Source: Chitinophaga horti (GTDB taxonomy: Bacteria > Bacteroidota > Bacteroidia > Chitinophagales > Chitinophagaceae). Taken from it: 64,000 nucleotides of DNA. The position numbers were made by a program, and so were the translations under genes. The stretch spans positions 3,968,001 through 4,032,000 of the forward strand of contig NZ_CP107006.1 in NCBI RefSeq assembly GCF_022867795.2. The letters run 5' to 3'. The notes beneath the pieces were generated by a model. The model was not told the origin of the DNA and did not search any database. It saw only the letters and a program-made list of their open reading frames with translations. Shown piece by piece: positions 1-8,582 of the stretch; position 1 is the first letter of the stretch; the number at the start of each line of letters is the position of its first letter.

Positions 1-147
1 ACGTAAACTGGGATTCAAAAAGATCATTCCCAGTGTTTTGTTTTCTCCTAAACCTTTATCCTTGTGAGGATTCTTCTTGTAATCCAGGGCGATGTCCACT
101 AACCGCGGCACACCCGGAACGTCTTCAGTTGAAATGAATTGTTTCAT
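1..147 (-). CDS. N-acyl-ornithine carbamoyltransferase (argF'-like), N-terminal 49 codons only
   Basis: Only the first 49 codons lie in the window; the gene runs off the left edge. The start is the ATG at 147. The fragment ends in FLNPSLR, the beginning of the carbamoyl-phosphate-binding loop (normally followed by TR), and opens with a KQFIS..DV sequence typical of Bacteroidota N-succinyl/N-acetylornithine carbamoyltransferases. In these bacteria the enzyme carbamoylates an acylated ornithine rather than ornithine. It is the fifth gene of the leftward arginine operon, 42 bp after argD. Whether the substrate is the acetyl or the succinyl derivative cannot be read from this fragment. Confidence 0.85.
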   Translation of the reverse strand, partial: MKQFISTEDVPGVPRLVDIALDYKKNPHKDKGLGENKTLGMIFLNPSLR

Positions 148-189
148 GCTGATTCCATGTTAAGACCTTTCGGCCTGCGCGTTTGATAA

Positions 190-1314
190 TTATGCTAATT
201 CCTCTTTTAATGCGGACAAAAACTGGTCTGCATGTTCCTGTGTAAGGGCCAGTGAAGGCAGCAGCCTGATCACGTTTGGCTTTGCTTCACCTGTAAATAT
301 TTTGTGCTTCGCTAAAAGGTTCTTTCTAACATGCGACAGCTCCTCCGGCAATTCGATACCGATCATTAAGCCCCTGCCCCTTACTTCTTTAATTTTCGGG
401 AGAGATTTCAATTGCTCCATCAGGTAGTTGCCGATCTTTTCTGCGTTCGCGATCAAACCATCCTGCTCGATCACCTCCAGCACAGCGAGTGCCGCCGCGC
501 AAGCCAGGTGATTACCGCCGAATGTAGTGCCCAGCAATCCGTAAGACGCCTGGAACTTTGGTGAAATACTGATCGCGCCGATCGGGAAACCATTGCCCAT
601 TCCTTTCGCCATCGTATAGATATCGGCGTTGATACCCGCCCAGTCGTGCGAGTAAAATTTACCGCTCCTGCCATAACCACACTGTACGGAGTCAGCGATG
701 AAAGCGGCGTTATGCGTATCGCACAGTGTCCTGATTTTTCTCAGGAAACTATCACTCGCTACGTTAATACCACCTACACCTTGTATGCCTTCGATGATCA
801 CGGATGATACTTCATACTGCTGAAACGCCTGTTCCAGCGCAGCTTCATCTTCCCAGGGGAGAAATACTACGTTGTCGGTTTCATTCACCGGCGCTACGAT
901 TTTCGGGTTGTCTGTAACCGCTACTGCCAGGGATGTTCTGCCGTGAAACGCCTTTTTAAATGCGATCACTTTCTTCTTGCCATTGTGGAAAGATGCCAGT
1001 TTCAGCGCGTTCTCGTTCGCTTCAGCGCCGGAGTTACAAAGGAACAGCTGGTAGTCGGTTTTGCCGGATACTTGTCCCAGTTTTTCGGCCAGTTGCACCT
1101 GCAAAGGAATCTTTACAGAGTTGGAATAGAAGCCCACTTTGCCAAGTTGCTCCGTGAGCCTTTTTACGTAGTGAGGATGGGTGTGACCGATAGAAATAAC
1201 GGCATGGCCGCCATACATATCGAGATATTGTGTGCCTTTATCGTCCCAAACATTGGAGCCGAGGGCCTTTTCAATTACTATATCGTTAATTGGATAAACG
1301 TCGAACAGTTTCAT
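190..1314 (-). CDS. argD: Acetylornithine/succinylornithine aminotransferase (class III PLP)
   Basis: Transfers an amino group from glutamate to N-acyl-glutamate semialdehyde in arginine synthesis; cytosolic. At 374 aa it has the usual length. The PLP phosphate-binding NSGAEAN is at about 94-100, the PLP-pyridine aspartate is D208 and the Schiff-base lysine is K237 in AKGMGNGFPIGA. The usual DEVQTG motif reads DSVQCG here, so the Glu after the Asp is replaced by Ser; the essential Asp is kept. It lies between argC and the carbamoyltransferase on the same strand, 33 bp after argC. The acyl group (acetyl or succinyl) is not decided by the sequence. Confidence 0.93.
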   Translation of the reverse strand: MKLFDVYPINDIVIEKALGSNVWDDKGTQYLDMYGGHAVISIGHTHPHYVKRLTEQLGKVGFYSNSVKIPLQVQLAEKLGQVSGKTDYQLFLCNSGAEANENALKLASFHNGKKKVIAFKKAFHGRTSLAVAVTDNPKIVAPVNETDNVVFLPWEDEAALEQAFQQYEVSSVIIEGIQGVGGINVASDSFLRKIRTLCDTHNAAFIADSVQCGYGRSGKFYSHDWAGINADIYTMAKGMGNGFPIGAISISPKFQASYGLLGTTFGGNHLACAAALAVLEVIEQDGLIANAEKIGNYLMEQLKSLPKIKEVRGRGLMIGIELPEELSHVRKNLLAKHKIFTGEAKPNVIRLLPSLALTQEHADQFLSALKEELA

Positions 1315-1347
1315 TGTGCTTGTAAGATTACCGGTTTACACCGTGAT

Positions 1348-2337
1348 TTAAAATACGATTGACTTCAGTTTCAATCCTGCCGTTTCCTCCAGTCCAAACA
1401 TCAGGTTCATGTTTTGCACCGCCTGTCCGGACGCGCCTTTCAGGAGATTGTCCTCAATCGAATGGATGACCAGTTTGTTACCGGTTTTTTCCAGTTGAAT
1501 GAGCACTTTGTTGGTGTTCACTACCTGTTTCAGATCGATTTGCTTTTCGCTTACGTGGGTAAACGCAGCATCTGCATAAAAATCTTTGTACAGTTTGATG
1601 GCATCTTCCAGGGAAAGGTCGCAGGATAGATAAGAGGTGATCCAGATGCCGCGCGGATAATCACCGCGAACAGGCACAAAGTTGATCTCCCCGCCGAAAG
1701 CAGGCTGCATAGCCTGCAGGGTTCGTCGTATTTCTTTCAGGTGCTGGTGGGTAAGCACTTTGTACGTAGACACGTTGTTTGCTCTCCAGGTAAAGTGGCT
1801 GGTAGCCTGCAGGCTTTGACCTGCACCTGTGGAGCCGGTAATACCGGTGGTATGCACTTCGTTCAGCAAACCGGCCTTTGCCAGTGGCAGAAGACCTAGC
1901 TGGATAGCGGTCGCAAAACAACCGGGGTTGGCGATGTTATTCGCCTGTTGAATAGCTTCCCTGTTGGCTTCCGGCAAACCGTACACAAATTCCCTTCCCG
2001 CCACGCTTTCGCCTAAACGAAAGTCCTGGCTAAGGTCGATGATTCTTGTGTAGGCCGCAATCGGCGTAGCCTCCAGGAACTTTTTAGATTCTCCATGACC
2101 GAGGCAGAGGAACAGTACGTCCACTTCCTGCATCTCGCCCGTGAAAGTAAGTTCAGTTTCGCCCAGCAGGTCGGCATGCACCGCGTATAGCGGGTTGCCG
2201 GCATTGCTGCGACTGTGCACAAAGCTCAGTTCCGCATTCGGATGGTTCAGCAATAACCGGATGGTTTCGCCCCCGGTATATCCTGCGCCGCCAATAATGC
2301 CGGCCTTCACTTTGTTATGTTGAGTTTGTTCTTTCAT
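1348..2337 (-). CDS. argC: N-acetyl-gamma-glutamyl-phosphate reductase
   Basis: NADPH-dependent reduction of N-acyl-glutamyl phosphate to the semialdehyde, the step before ArgD. It is a 329-aa protein with a Rossmann motif GIIGGAGYTGGE (about 13-24) and the catalytic cysteine C140 in NPGCFATA. It starts 27 bp after argG and is clearly co-transcribed with it. No argB (acylglutamate kinase) is seen between these genes, so that gene must lie beyond the left edge or elsewhere. Confidence 0.95.
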   Translation of the reverse strand: MKEQTQHNKVKAGIIGGAGYTGGETIRLLLNHPNAELSFVHSRSNAGNPLYAVHADLLGETELTFTGEMQEVDVLFLCLGHGESKKFLEATPIAAYTRIIDLSQDFRLGESVAGREFVYGLPEANREAIQQANNIANPGCFATAIQLGLLPLAKAGLLNEVHTTGITGSTGAGQSLQATSHFTWRANNVSTYKVLTHQHLKEIRRTLQAMQPAFGGEINFVPVRGDYPRGIWITSYLSCDLSLEDAIKLYKDFYADAAFTHVSEKQIDLKQVVNTNKVLIQLEKTGNKLVIHSIEDNLLKGASGQAVQNMNLMFGLEETAGLKLKSIVF

Positions 2338-2364
2338 CTTATAAGAAGGGAACTTTCGTTCCGC

Positions 2365-3567
2365 TTATTTGCCACCTTCCAGTGATTCCTTCACCTGGTG
2401 CCAGATCATTGTTTGGTTACCGAATATTTTGGTGAAGCCCCTTACGTCTTCCCCGGTCCAGCCCTGGTTCATTTCGCCATACTTGCCGAACTTGCTGCTC
2501 ATCAGATCGTAATCGGATTTGATGCCGGTTACCTGGAAGCGGTAAGGCAGCAGGCTTACATATACTTCACCGGTTACGTTCTCCTGGCTGTGCGTGAGAA
2601 ACGCTTCGATGTCGCGCATTACCGGGTCCATGATCTGACCTTCGTGCATCCAGTTACCATAGAACTGCGCCAGCTGGTCTTTCCAGCTCAGCTGCCATTT
2701 GGTAAGTACGTGTTTTTCCAGGGCGTGGTGCGCTTTGATGATCACCATCGGTGCGGCAGCTTCAAAACCTACGCGGCCTTTAATACCGATAATGGTATCA
2801 CCTACGTGAATGTCACGGCCGATGGCGAACGGACCAACAATATCCTGCAGGTAAGTGATCGCATCGGTAGGGTGACTAAATGTTTTATCATTGATGCCGG
2901 TCAGCTCGCCTTTAGTAAAGACCAGTTTTACGTTTTCCGGATCATTTTTGGTGAGCTGTGTAGGCCATGCAGCTTCAGGCAGGAAGCCATCGGAAGTAAG
3001 CGTTTCTTTACCACCTACGGAAGTGCCCCAGATGCCTTTGTTGATGGAATACATCGCCTTGTCAAAGTTCATCTGCACACCTTTCGCTTTCAGGTAGCTG
3101 ATCTCTTCTTCGCGGCTCAGTTTCATGTCACGGATCGGAGTAATGATTTCCACGCCGGGGATCATGATGTTGAAGATCATATCGAAACGCACCTGGTCGT
3201 TACCGGCACCGGTAGAACCATGCGCCACCGCATCTGCCTTCATTTCTTTCGCATACTCGCCAATGGCCAGCGCCTGGCTCATACGCTCTGCACTTACGCT
3301 TAACGGGTAAGTGTTATTTTTGAGAATGTTGCCGTATACCAGGTAACGGATCACCTTGTCGTAGTAGGATTTAACGGCATCTACAGCTTTATGGCTTTTA
3401 ACGCCCAGGCTGTAAGCGCGTTTCTCGATTTCCTGCAACTCTTCTGCAGAAAAACCGCCGGTGTTAACAATAACAGAATGTACTTCATATCCTTTTTCTT
3501 CCGAAAGATATTTAACGCAGTATGAAGTGTCCAATCCACCGCTAAAACCCAGAACTACTTTTTTCAT
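2365..3567 (-). CDS. argG: Argininosuccinate synthase
   Basis: ATP-dependent condensation of citrulline and aspartate, the penultimate arginine step. The 400-aa protein carries the PP-loop GFSGGLDTSY at residues 7-16 and a typical GSTGAGNDQVRF segment. The reading frame is open for 12 more codons upstream, but the start at 3567 (MKKVVLGFSGG) places the P-loop where the family has it and has an AGGATC sequence just upstream. It is the second gene of the arginine operon, 42 bp after the GNAT gene. Confidence 0.95.
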   Translation of the reverse strand: MKKVVLGFSGGLDTSYCVKYLSEEKGYEVHSVIVNTGGFSAEELQEIEKRAYSLGVKSHKAVDAVKSYYDKVIRYLVYGNILKNNTYPLSVSAERMSQALAIGEYAKEMKADAVAHGSTGAGNDQVRFDMIFNIMIPGVEIITPIRDMKLSREEEISYLKAKGVQMNFDKAMYSINKGIWGTSVGGKETLTSDGFLPEAAWPTQLTKNDPENVKLVFTKGELTGINDKTFSHPTDAITYLQDIVGPFAIGRDIHVGDTIIGIKGRVGFEAAAPMVIIKAHHALEKHVLTKWQLSWKDQLAQFYGNWMHEGQIMDPVMRDIEAFLTHSQENVTGEVYVSLLPYRFQVTGIKSDYDLMSSKFGKYGEMNQGWTGEDVRGFTKIFGNQTMIWHQVKESLEGGK

Positions 3568-3609
3568 GGTGATCCTATGTATGTTGTTTAAAAATGATTG
3601 CAAAAATAA

Positions 3610-4383
3610 CTACCAGCTGAACAGGAAAAAGCGTTTTTTCCCTAACACGGCACCACCGCCTTCTTTACGGGATTTCAACAGCACAAATCTTTTGTAACGC
3701 AGCCAACGCTCAAACAGTTTGAAGTTGGTCTTGAAACTGCGTTTCCTGCGCTGCCCGGCAGATTCGGCGCCGTTCAGTTTCACCATCGGGTTTACTTCCT
3801 CGCTGGCTACGTGCGGTTCCTGCGGCTGCTGGTCTTTTTCTTTGTCGGCCGGATCGTACAGCATGGCGGTACACAGGCAGTTCTTACGACCTTTGGCAGT
3901 AAGAATATCAAAGTTGATACAGCTGCGGCAGCCTTTCCAGAACTCCTCGTCATCGGTAAGCTCTGAATAAGTAACCGGCTCATAACCGAGTTCGGAGTTG
4001 ATCTTCATCACAGCCAGGCCGGTGGTGAGACCAAATATCTTCGCATCGGGGTATTTTACCCGCGACAATTCGAATATTCTTTTCTTGATGGATTTTGCCA
4101 CGCCGTGGCCTCTGAATGCAGGGTTAACGATCAGACCGGAGTTGGCGACAAACTTTTCGTGTCCCCAGGCTTCGATATAACAAAAACCTGCCCACTCTCC
4201 CGATTGAGAAAGCGCTATCACTGCCTTGCCCTCGTCCATCTTCAGCTTGATGTAGTCGGGGGAACGTTTAGCAATACCCGTACCCCTGGCCTTTGCGGAA
4301 GATTCCATTTCGTCCGTAATGGTTTTGGCATATTCGTGATCGTCAGATGTTGCCACCCTGACGATTATCTCCTGATTTTCCAA
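3610..4383 (-). CDS. GNAT acyltransferase, probable N-acylglutamate synthase of the arginine operon
   Basis: First gene of the arginine operon. Residues about 1-150 form a GNAT fold with an acetyl-CoA-binding segment NPAFRGHGVAKSIKKR (R/QxxGxG/A type). A cysteine-rich segment follows (GCRSC, about 152, then NCLC, about 167), as in the Bacteroidota GNAT proteins found beside argG. By position it should supply the acylated glutamate that ArgC, ArgD and the carbamoyltransferase act on; this is inference, since classical ArgA has a different architecture. The last ~60 residues form a very basic, low-complexity tail (RRKR, KKRFF) not needed by the fold. Transcription probably begins near 4675, leaving a leader of about 290 nt. 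Confidence 0.8.
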   Translation of the reverse strand: MENQEIIVRVATSDDHEYAKTITDEMESSAKARGTGIAKRSPDYIKLKMDEGKAVIALSQSGEWAGFCYIEAWGHEKFVANSGLIVNPAFRGHGVAKSIKKRIFELSRVKYPDAKIFGLTTGLAVMKINSELGYEPVTYSELTDDEEFWKGCRSCINFDILTAKGRKNCLCTAMLYDPADKEKDQQPQEPHVASEEVNPMVKLNGAESAGQRRKRSFKTNFKLFERWLRYKRFVLLKSRKEGGGAVLGKKRFFLFSW

Positions 4384-4425
4384 TTTCTTCTAAATTGAAA
4401 ACGTTAACGATAAATAAAATAAACT

Positions 4426-4585
4426 TGGATTGAATCCATTGCTGGAATGTTCCCCCTTGTATCAAAGGACAGACAAAGGGGTGATAGCCAAACACAAATC
4501 GCGCCAGCTATCAAATGCGAGGTCGTCGGGCAAGATATCTAAAGACATTGTTCCCAATAGTATACAAGCCTTCTGAGAGAGAAGG
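4426..4585 (-). promoter_or_regulatory. Structured 5' leader of the arginine operon
   Basis: Three hairpins and one dyad are seen. HP1 (4569-4585) has 6 bp and a 5-nt loop. HP2 (4482-4513) has TGATAGC/GCTATCA arms. HP3 (4452-4481) has an 8-bp stem with one bulge. A perfect 6-1-6 dyad TGGATTGAATCCA lies at 4426-4438. None is followed by a U-tract on the transcribed strand, so a translational switch, protein operator or riboswitch fits better than an intrinsic attenuator. No known riboswitch consensus was recognised. Confidence 0.45.
4462..4548 (-). CDS. Possible 28-codon leader peptide upstream of the arginine operon
   Basis: ATG at 4548, TGA at 4464-4462, 28 residues beginning MSLDILPDD. It lies inside the transcribed leader predicted from the TAACTTTG element at 4689-4682, 78 nt before the GNAT start. 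One hairpin (4482-4513) is wholly inside it and another (4452-4481) covers its stop codon. It contains a single Arg, so it is not a classic arginine attenuation peptide. No strong ribosome-binding site is seen. It could be a chance ORF in a structured RNA. Confidence 0.3.
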   Translation of the reverse strand: MSLDILPDDLAFDSWRDLCLAITPLSVL

Positions 4586-4681
4586 ATGGAAAGGTGAGAT
4601 CTTATGGGACTCAAAGTTTTTCAACTTCAGTTAAGCGTTAAATTGTGATAAATCTTGTTGCCTTTAGTTTTAAGATAACTG

Positions 4682-4689
4682 CAAAGTTA
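4682..4689 (-). promoter_or_regulatory. -7 element of the arginine operon
   Basis: On the minus strand this reads TAACTTTG, a full match to the Bacteroidota TAnnTTTG element. No TTTG was found at 18-20 nt upstream. It would start transcription near 4675. Confidence 0.5.
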
Positions 4690-4772
4690 TAACAATATTT
4701 ATTATTGATGCTATTTTTTTGTGTTAAAAAGTCACCCATTCTCCTCGGGGCCACAACGGGGTTACATATTAT

Positions 4773-4808
4773 AAAAAAAGAGAAAGGACGACACATCCCT
4801 TCTCTTTT
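4773..4808 (-). terminator. Intrinsic terminator of the GH29 gene
   Basis: On the minus strand, arms AAAAGAGAA and TTCTCTTTT (one bulge) are followed by a T-rich run, 26 nt after the fucosidase stop. Confidence 0.75.
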
Positions 4809-4833
4809 CAAGCGTACATTTTTTAGTTCAGAA

Positions 4834-6852
4834 TCATTTGGTTATGATACCCAGCTCGGCAACACTTGCCCAATGCTGCCTGGGATTGGCGCCACGCAGG
4901 GCCACAAAGCGTATGTACCTCGCCTTCACCGTGCGGTCAAAAAGCACCCGCTGTTGCACCGGGCTGTTAAGAATATTATCGAAAGCTCCTTTAAGTAGGT
5001 AGTCCCCCCAGGTTTTGCCGTCCAGGCTGGTTTCGAACATATATTCTGCGATCACACCGTTGGGCTGCTCCCCGCCTACGGGCAGATACGTAAAGCCTTT
5101 CAGGTGTAACACTTCGCCAAGATCAACTTTTATTTCATGCGGGTAGCCGTTATCGCCGCCAGGGGTCGACCAGGCAGTTTTCGGATCGCCATCGATCGCC
5201 AGTTCGGGCTGCCGCCTGGGTGCCGCGGTATCTGCGTAGGTTACGCGCCATTTGGTGGGTGCAATGTCGTATTCAGCCGTTACGGTCGCGGCAGAACGTT
5301 TACCATTGTCTACAAACGCCTTTGCTTTTACCGTACCGCCCGCCGCAAAAGGAATGGGGCCGGTGTAACGCGGCGATTTGATCGTAGGCTCGCTGCCGTT
5401 GAGGGTGTAATGCAATGCCGGATCGGCAGAAGCCGCCGTAATGATCACATCGCCCTGTTTGTTGCGACTGAATACCGGGCTGGCCAGCACTTCCGGCGCA
5501 CGAAACAGTGCCACTTCGCTGATCAGCGCCGGCGCTTTGGCATCCAGGATGGTAATGCGCAGCTTCGTAGCGGTCGTCAGCGGTAAACGCAGGATACGTT
5601 TGTAACCGATCGTCGTTTGGCTGGCAATTTCTTTGTAAGCACCGTTCTGCCAGGCTTCCACCTTAAACGCCCGCACACGCTGCCCGTAAGCAATCGCCTC
5701 CTGCACCTGGAAACGGTTAAACGTTACGGCCTTCGGGAACGTCAGCTCGAAAGCGGCGTCTTGGGCCGTGGGGGCCGTCCAGAAGGTATTCGTATTGCCG
5801 TCGGTTAACACCCCCGTGCCTTTTGCGAGGTTGCGTTTGAACGTGGCATCCAGCTCCTTACGCAACTCCATCAACCGTAAAGAATCATTTTTATGAATAA
5901 GGCCGCGGCGATCAACCGGGATGTTCAGTAACAAGTTGGCGTTACGACCCACAGAGCCGTAGTAAATGTCGAGCAGCTCGTTGAGTGACTTCACTTTATC
6001 ATCCGTAGCCGGACTGTAAAACCATCCCGGACGGATGGATACATCTGCTTCGCCGGGTACCCAGTCTGTACCGTTCTCCTGTCCTTCATTCAACACCTTC
6101 TCGATACCGCCGGAACCTGGCGCAAACTCGCTGCGATTCAGGGTGCTCCAGTTCGTTTCGCCTGCAAAGCCACGTTCATTGCCGATCCACCGGCAACCAG
6201 GACCCGCATCGCTGAAGATGATCGCATCGGGATGATGTTTGTACACCGTACCATTAAACAGCGGCCAGTCGTACACTTGCTTTTTACCGTTCGGACCTTC
6301 GCCGTTCGCCCCATCAAACCATTGTTCGAATACATCGCCATACTTGGTATGCACTTCGGTAAGCTGGTTCACGAACGTCTGGTTATATTTATCCGTACCG
6401 TAGTCAGGATGATTGCGGTCCCAGGGTGACAGGTATACGCCGAACTTCAGGCCGTATTCCTTACAGGCGGCGGAGAGTTCTGCCAGCACGTCGCCCTTGC
6501 CATTTTTCCATTTGCTTTCGCGCACGGTGTGCGTACTGTAGGCGCTCGGCCACAGGCAAAAGCCATCATGGTGTTTAGCGGTGATGATAATACCTTTCAT
6601 ACCGGCTGCCTTCGCGGTACGCGCCCATTGGCGGGCGTCCAGCTGCGAGGGATTAAACACGGCCGGGTCCTCATCTCCATGGCCCCACTCTTTGTCGGTA
6701 AAGGTGTTTACGCCAAAGTGGATAAACATGTAATACTCCATGTTATGCCAGGCCAGTTGCGCCTTTGAAGGCACGGGGCCCACAGGCGTCTGCGCGTTCG
6801 CGCCCGCCAGTATCGAACTGAAAAGAGAAAATAGTAAGATCGTTTTCTTCAT
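4834..6852 (-). CDS. Secreted alpha-L-fucosidase, GH29, with CHB_HEX_C-like and F5/8 C domains
   Basis: Releases terminal L-fucose from glycans in the periplasm or outside the cell. The signal peptide is about residues 1-20 (cleaved at ANA-Q). The GH29 barrel spans about 30-350, with the nucleophile Asp at D180 in QWFDGANGEG and FIHFG near residue 43. It is followed by a carbohydrate-binding discoidin-like segment, a chitobiase C-terminal-like Ig domain (HYTLNGSEPT, about 470-550) and a second F5/8 type C domain at the end. The sequence resembles the 1,3/1,4-fucosidase branch (GH29-B). It is divergent from the GH109-type gene, sharing an intergenic region with a CG-centred palindrome (6943-6960). 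The same accessory domains appear in GH92 and GH20 of this region. Confidence 0.92.
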   Translation of the reverse strand: MKKTILLFSLFSSILAGANAQTPVGPVPSKAQLAWHNMEYYMFIHFGVNTFTDKEWGHGDEDPAVFNPSQLDARQWARTAKAAGMKGIIITAKHHDGFCLWPSAYSTHTVRESKWKNGKGDVLAELSAACKEYGLKFGVYLSPWDRNHPDYGTDKYNQTFVNQLTEVHTKYGDVFEQWFDGANGEGPNGKKQVYDWPLFNGTVYKHHPDAIIFSDAGPGCRWIGNERGFAGETNWSTLNRSEFAPGSGGIEKVLNEGQENGTDWVPGEADVSIRPGWFYSPATDDKVKSLNELLDIYYGSVGRNANLLLNIPVDRRGLIHKNDSLRLMELRKELDATFKRNLAKGTGVLTDGNTNTFWTAPTAQDAAFELTFPKAVTFNRFQVQEAIAYGQRVRAFKVEAWQNGAYKEIASQTTIGYKRILRLPLTTATKLRITILDAKAPALISEVALFRAPEVLASPVFSRNKQGDVIITAASADPALHYTLNGSEPTIKSPRYTGPIPFAAGGTVKAKAFVDNGKRSAATVTAEYDIAPTKWRVTYADTAAPRRQPELAIDGDPKTAWSTPGGDNGYPHEIKVDLGEVLHLKGFTYLPVGGEQPNGVIAEYMFETSLDGKTWGDYLLKGAFDNILNSPVQQRVLFDRTVKARYIRFVALRGANPRQHWASVAELGIITK

Positions 6853-6942
6853 AATGACTTGGTATCTTCTAAATGTAAGGCGTCTGAAGTGAATATACGG
6901 CGGTGGCTTAAAAAACAGGTATGGTAGGGTAAAATACTATGG

Positions 6943-6960
6943 ACTGCAACCGTTTGCAGT
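6943..6960. promoter_or_regulatory. CG-centred palindrome, LacI-family-like operator
   Basis: ACTGCAACCGTTTGCAGT: the 7-nt arms are perfect around CCGT. The GCAA-CG-TTGC layout is that of many LacI-family operators. It lies between the divergent GH29 and GH109 genes. Confidence 0.45.
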
Positions 6961-7072
6961 TTCCGACTATCACATAAGTGTCAGAAAAAAATCCAGCTTA
7001 TTGCATTTACCCTTTCTATTTAGCTATTTTTAAAGCGTCTATGTTTCAATAATTTTTCAATTACCCACTTTT

Positions 7073-8470
7073 ATGAACAAACATCTGCACCGCAGGAGTT
7101 TCCTGAAGAACACGGCGGCGGCGGGCATTGGCCTGTCATTGCTGAACACCCCGGCCCGGCTGCTGGCCTCCCAAAAAAAGGATAAGGTGCGTGTTGCCAT
7201 TATCGGCGTTGGCGCCAGGGGCATCGGCCATCTTGATCTATGCCTGAAGCGCAGCGACGTTGATGTAGTGGCCATCGCGGACCCCGACACAGAACGGGCC
7301 ATTCCGCAAAGCCGTAAGATGATCGAAAAGGCTTACGGCACAAAGAAGAAAGTGGCCGAGTACACCAAAGGCCCCGAAGATTACCTGAACATGCTGAAAC
7401 GCGGCGACATCGATGCGGTGATTATTGCCACCCCCTGGGAATGGCATACACCACAGGCTGTAGCAGCGATGAAAGCAGGCATCACACCCGCGGTGGAAGT
7501 TTGCGGCGCCAGTGATGTACAGGAGTGCTGGGACCTGGTGAACGCCAGCGAAGCGAACCGCGTACCGGTTTTTGCCATGGAAAACGTATGTTATCGCCGA
7601 GATGTAATGGCGGTGTTAAACATGGCGCGCCAGGGCCTGTTCGGTGAACTGCTGCATCTGCAAGGCGGCTACCAGCACGATTTACGTGCGGTGAAGTTCA
7701 ACGACGGCAAACAAATTTACGGCGGTGGCGTGGAGTTTGGCGACAAAGCGATTTCGGAAGCCAAATGGAGAACGAACCACTCGGTGCACCGTAACGGCGA
7801 CCTCTATCCCACGCACGGCCTCGGCCCTGTTGGTACGATGATCGACCTTAACCGCGGCAACCGCCTGGTATCGCTTACTTCTGTCGCCACGAAAGCGCGC
7901 GGCCTGCACAAGTACATCGTGGAAGGCCCTAACGGTGGCGCCAATCACCCGAACGCCAAGGTACAATTCAAACTGGGCGATATCGTAAGTTCCCTGATCC
8001 AGACGACGAACGGTGAAACGATCATGCTTAGCCACGACACGAACCTGCCACGCCCCTACTCGCTAAACTTCCGCGTACAGGGTACGAATGGTTTATGGAT
8101 GGACGATATCCACTCCATTCACATCGAAGGCAAAAGCAAACCACACAGCTGGGACAAAACCGGCGATCCCAAAGATGCAGAAAGCTACTTCGGCAAGTAC
8201 GAACACCCGTTGTGGGCGAAGTATGCGAACGACGCATCTGGTGCGGGTCACGGAGGTATGGACTGGTTTGTGATCAACTCGTTCATCGAGTCTATCAAAC
8301 GCGGCACGCCTTACCAGCTCGACGTGTACGACCTGGCTACCTGGTATGCGATTACGCCATTAAGCGAGCAATCTATCGCGGAAGGCGGCTCCGTTCAGTA
8401 CATCCCGGACTTTACCCGCGGACAGTGGATCAACCGCAAACCCATCTTTGCACTCAACGGCGACTATTAA
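7073..8470 (+). CDS. GH109-type alpha-N-acetylgalactosaminidase (Gfo/Idh/MocA fold), Tat-exported
   Basis: The 465-aa protein has a twin-arginine signal (RRSFLK, residues 7-12), a hydrophobic stretch and then a Rossmann NAD-binding motif GVGARG (45-50). The LYPTHGLGP segment (H248) is a hallmark of the NAD-dependent GH109 glycosidases that remove alpha-GalNAc by an oxidation-elimination mechanism. The folded, cofactor-loaded export implied by the Tat signal fits this. The GH109 call rests on the motif and on neighbours (GH29 and galK); a plain sugar dehydrogenase of the same fold is the alternative. It is convergent with galK, separated by two hairpin terminators. Confidence 0.8.
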   Translation: MNKHLHRRSFLKNTAAAGIGLSLLNTPARLLASQKKDKVRVAIIGVGARGIGHLDLCLKRSDVDVVAIADPDTERAIPQSRKMIEKAYGTKKKVAEYTKGPEDYLNMLKRGDIDAVIIATPWEWHTPQAVAAMKAGITPAVEVCGASDVQECWDLVNASEANRVPVFAMENVCYRRDVMAVLNMARQGLFGELLHLQGGYQHDLRAVKFNDGKQIYGGGVEFGDKAISEAKWRTNHSVHRNGDLYPTHGLGPVGTMIDLNRGNRLVSLTSVATKARGLHKYIVEGPNGGANHPNAKVQFKLGDIVSSLIQTTNGETIMLSHDTNLPRPYSLNFRVQGTNGLWMDDIHSIHIEGKSKPHSWDKTGDPKDAESYFGKYEHPLWAKYANDASGAGHGGMDWFVINSFIESIKRGTPYQLDVYDLATWYAITPLSEQSIAEGGSVQYIPDFTRGQWINRKPIFALNGDY

Positions 8471-8494
8471 TCGTTGTTTGGAACATACAATACG

Positions 8495-8530
8495 AAGCCC
8501 CGGCAGCCTGGAAGCGCCGGGGCTTTTTAT
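8495..8530 (+). terminator. Intrinsic terminator of the GH109 gene
   Basis: Ten-base arms AAGCCCCGGC/GCCGGGGCTT are followed by TTTTAT, 25 nt after the stop. Confidence 0.85.
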
Positions 8531-8535
8531 ATGCA

Positions 8536-8568
8536 AAAGCCCCGGAATACAAAGTATCCCGGGGCTTT
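8536..8568. terminator. Bidirectional terminator between GH109 and galK
   Basis: AAAGCCCCGG/CCGGGGCTTT arms extend inward through ATAC/GTAT with one A-C mismatch. A and T runs on both sides suit both strands. It shares its GCCCCGG core with the terminator 40 bp to the left. Confidence 0.8.
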
Positions 8569-8582
8569 CAAAATTATCAATA

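Noticed and set aside
2398..3303. 301-codon open frame antisense to argG
   Set aside because: A shadow of a highly conserved gene, with no homologous features.
4705..4998. 97-codon plus-strand frame at the end of the GH29 gene
   Set aside because: It runs through the GH29 terminator and the antisense of its C-terminus.
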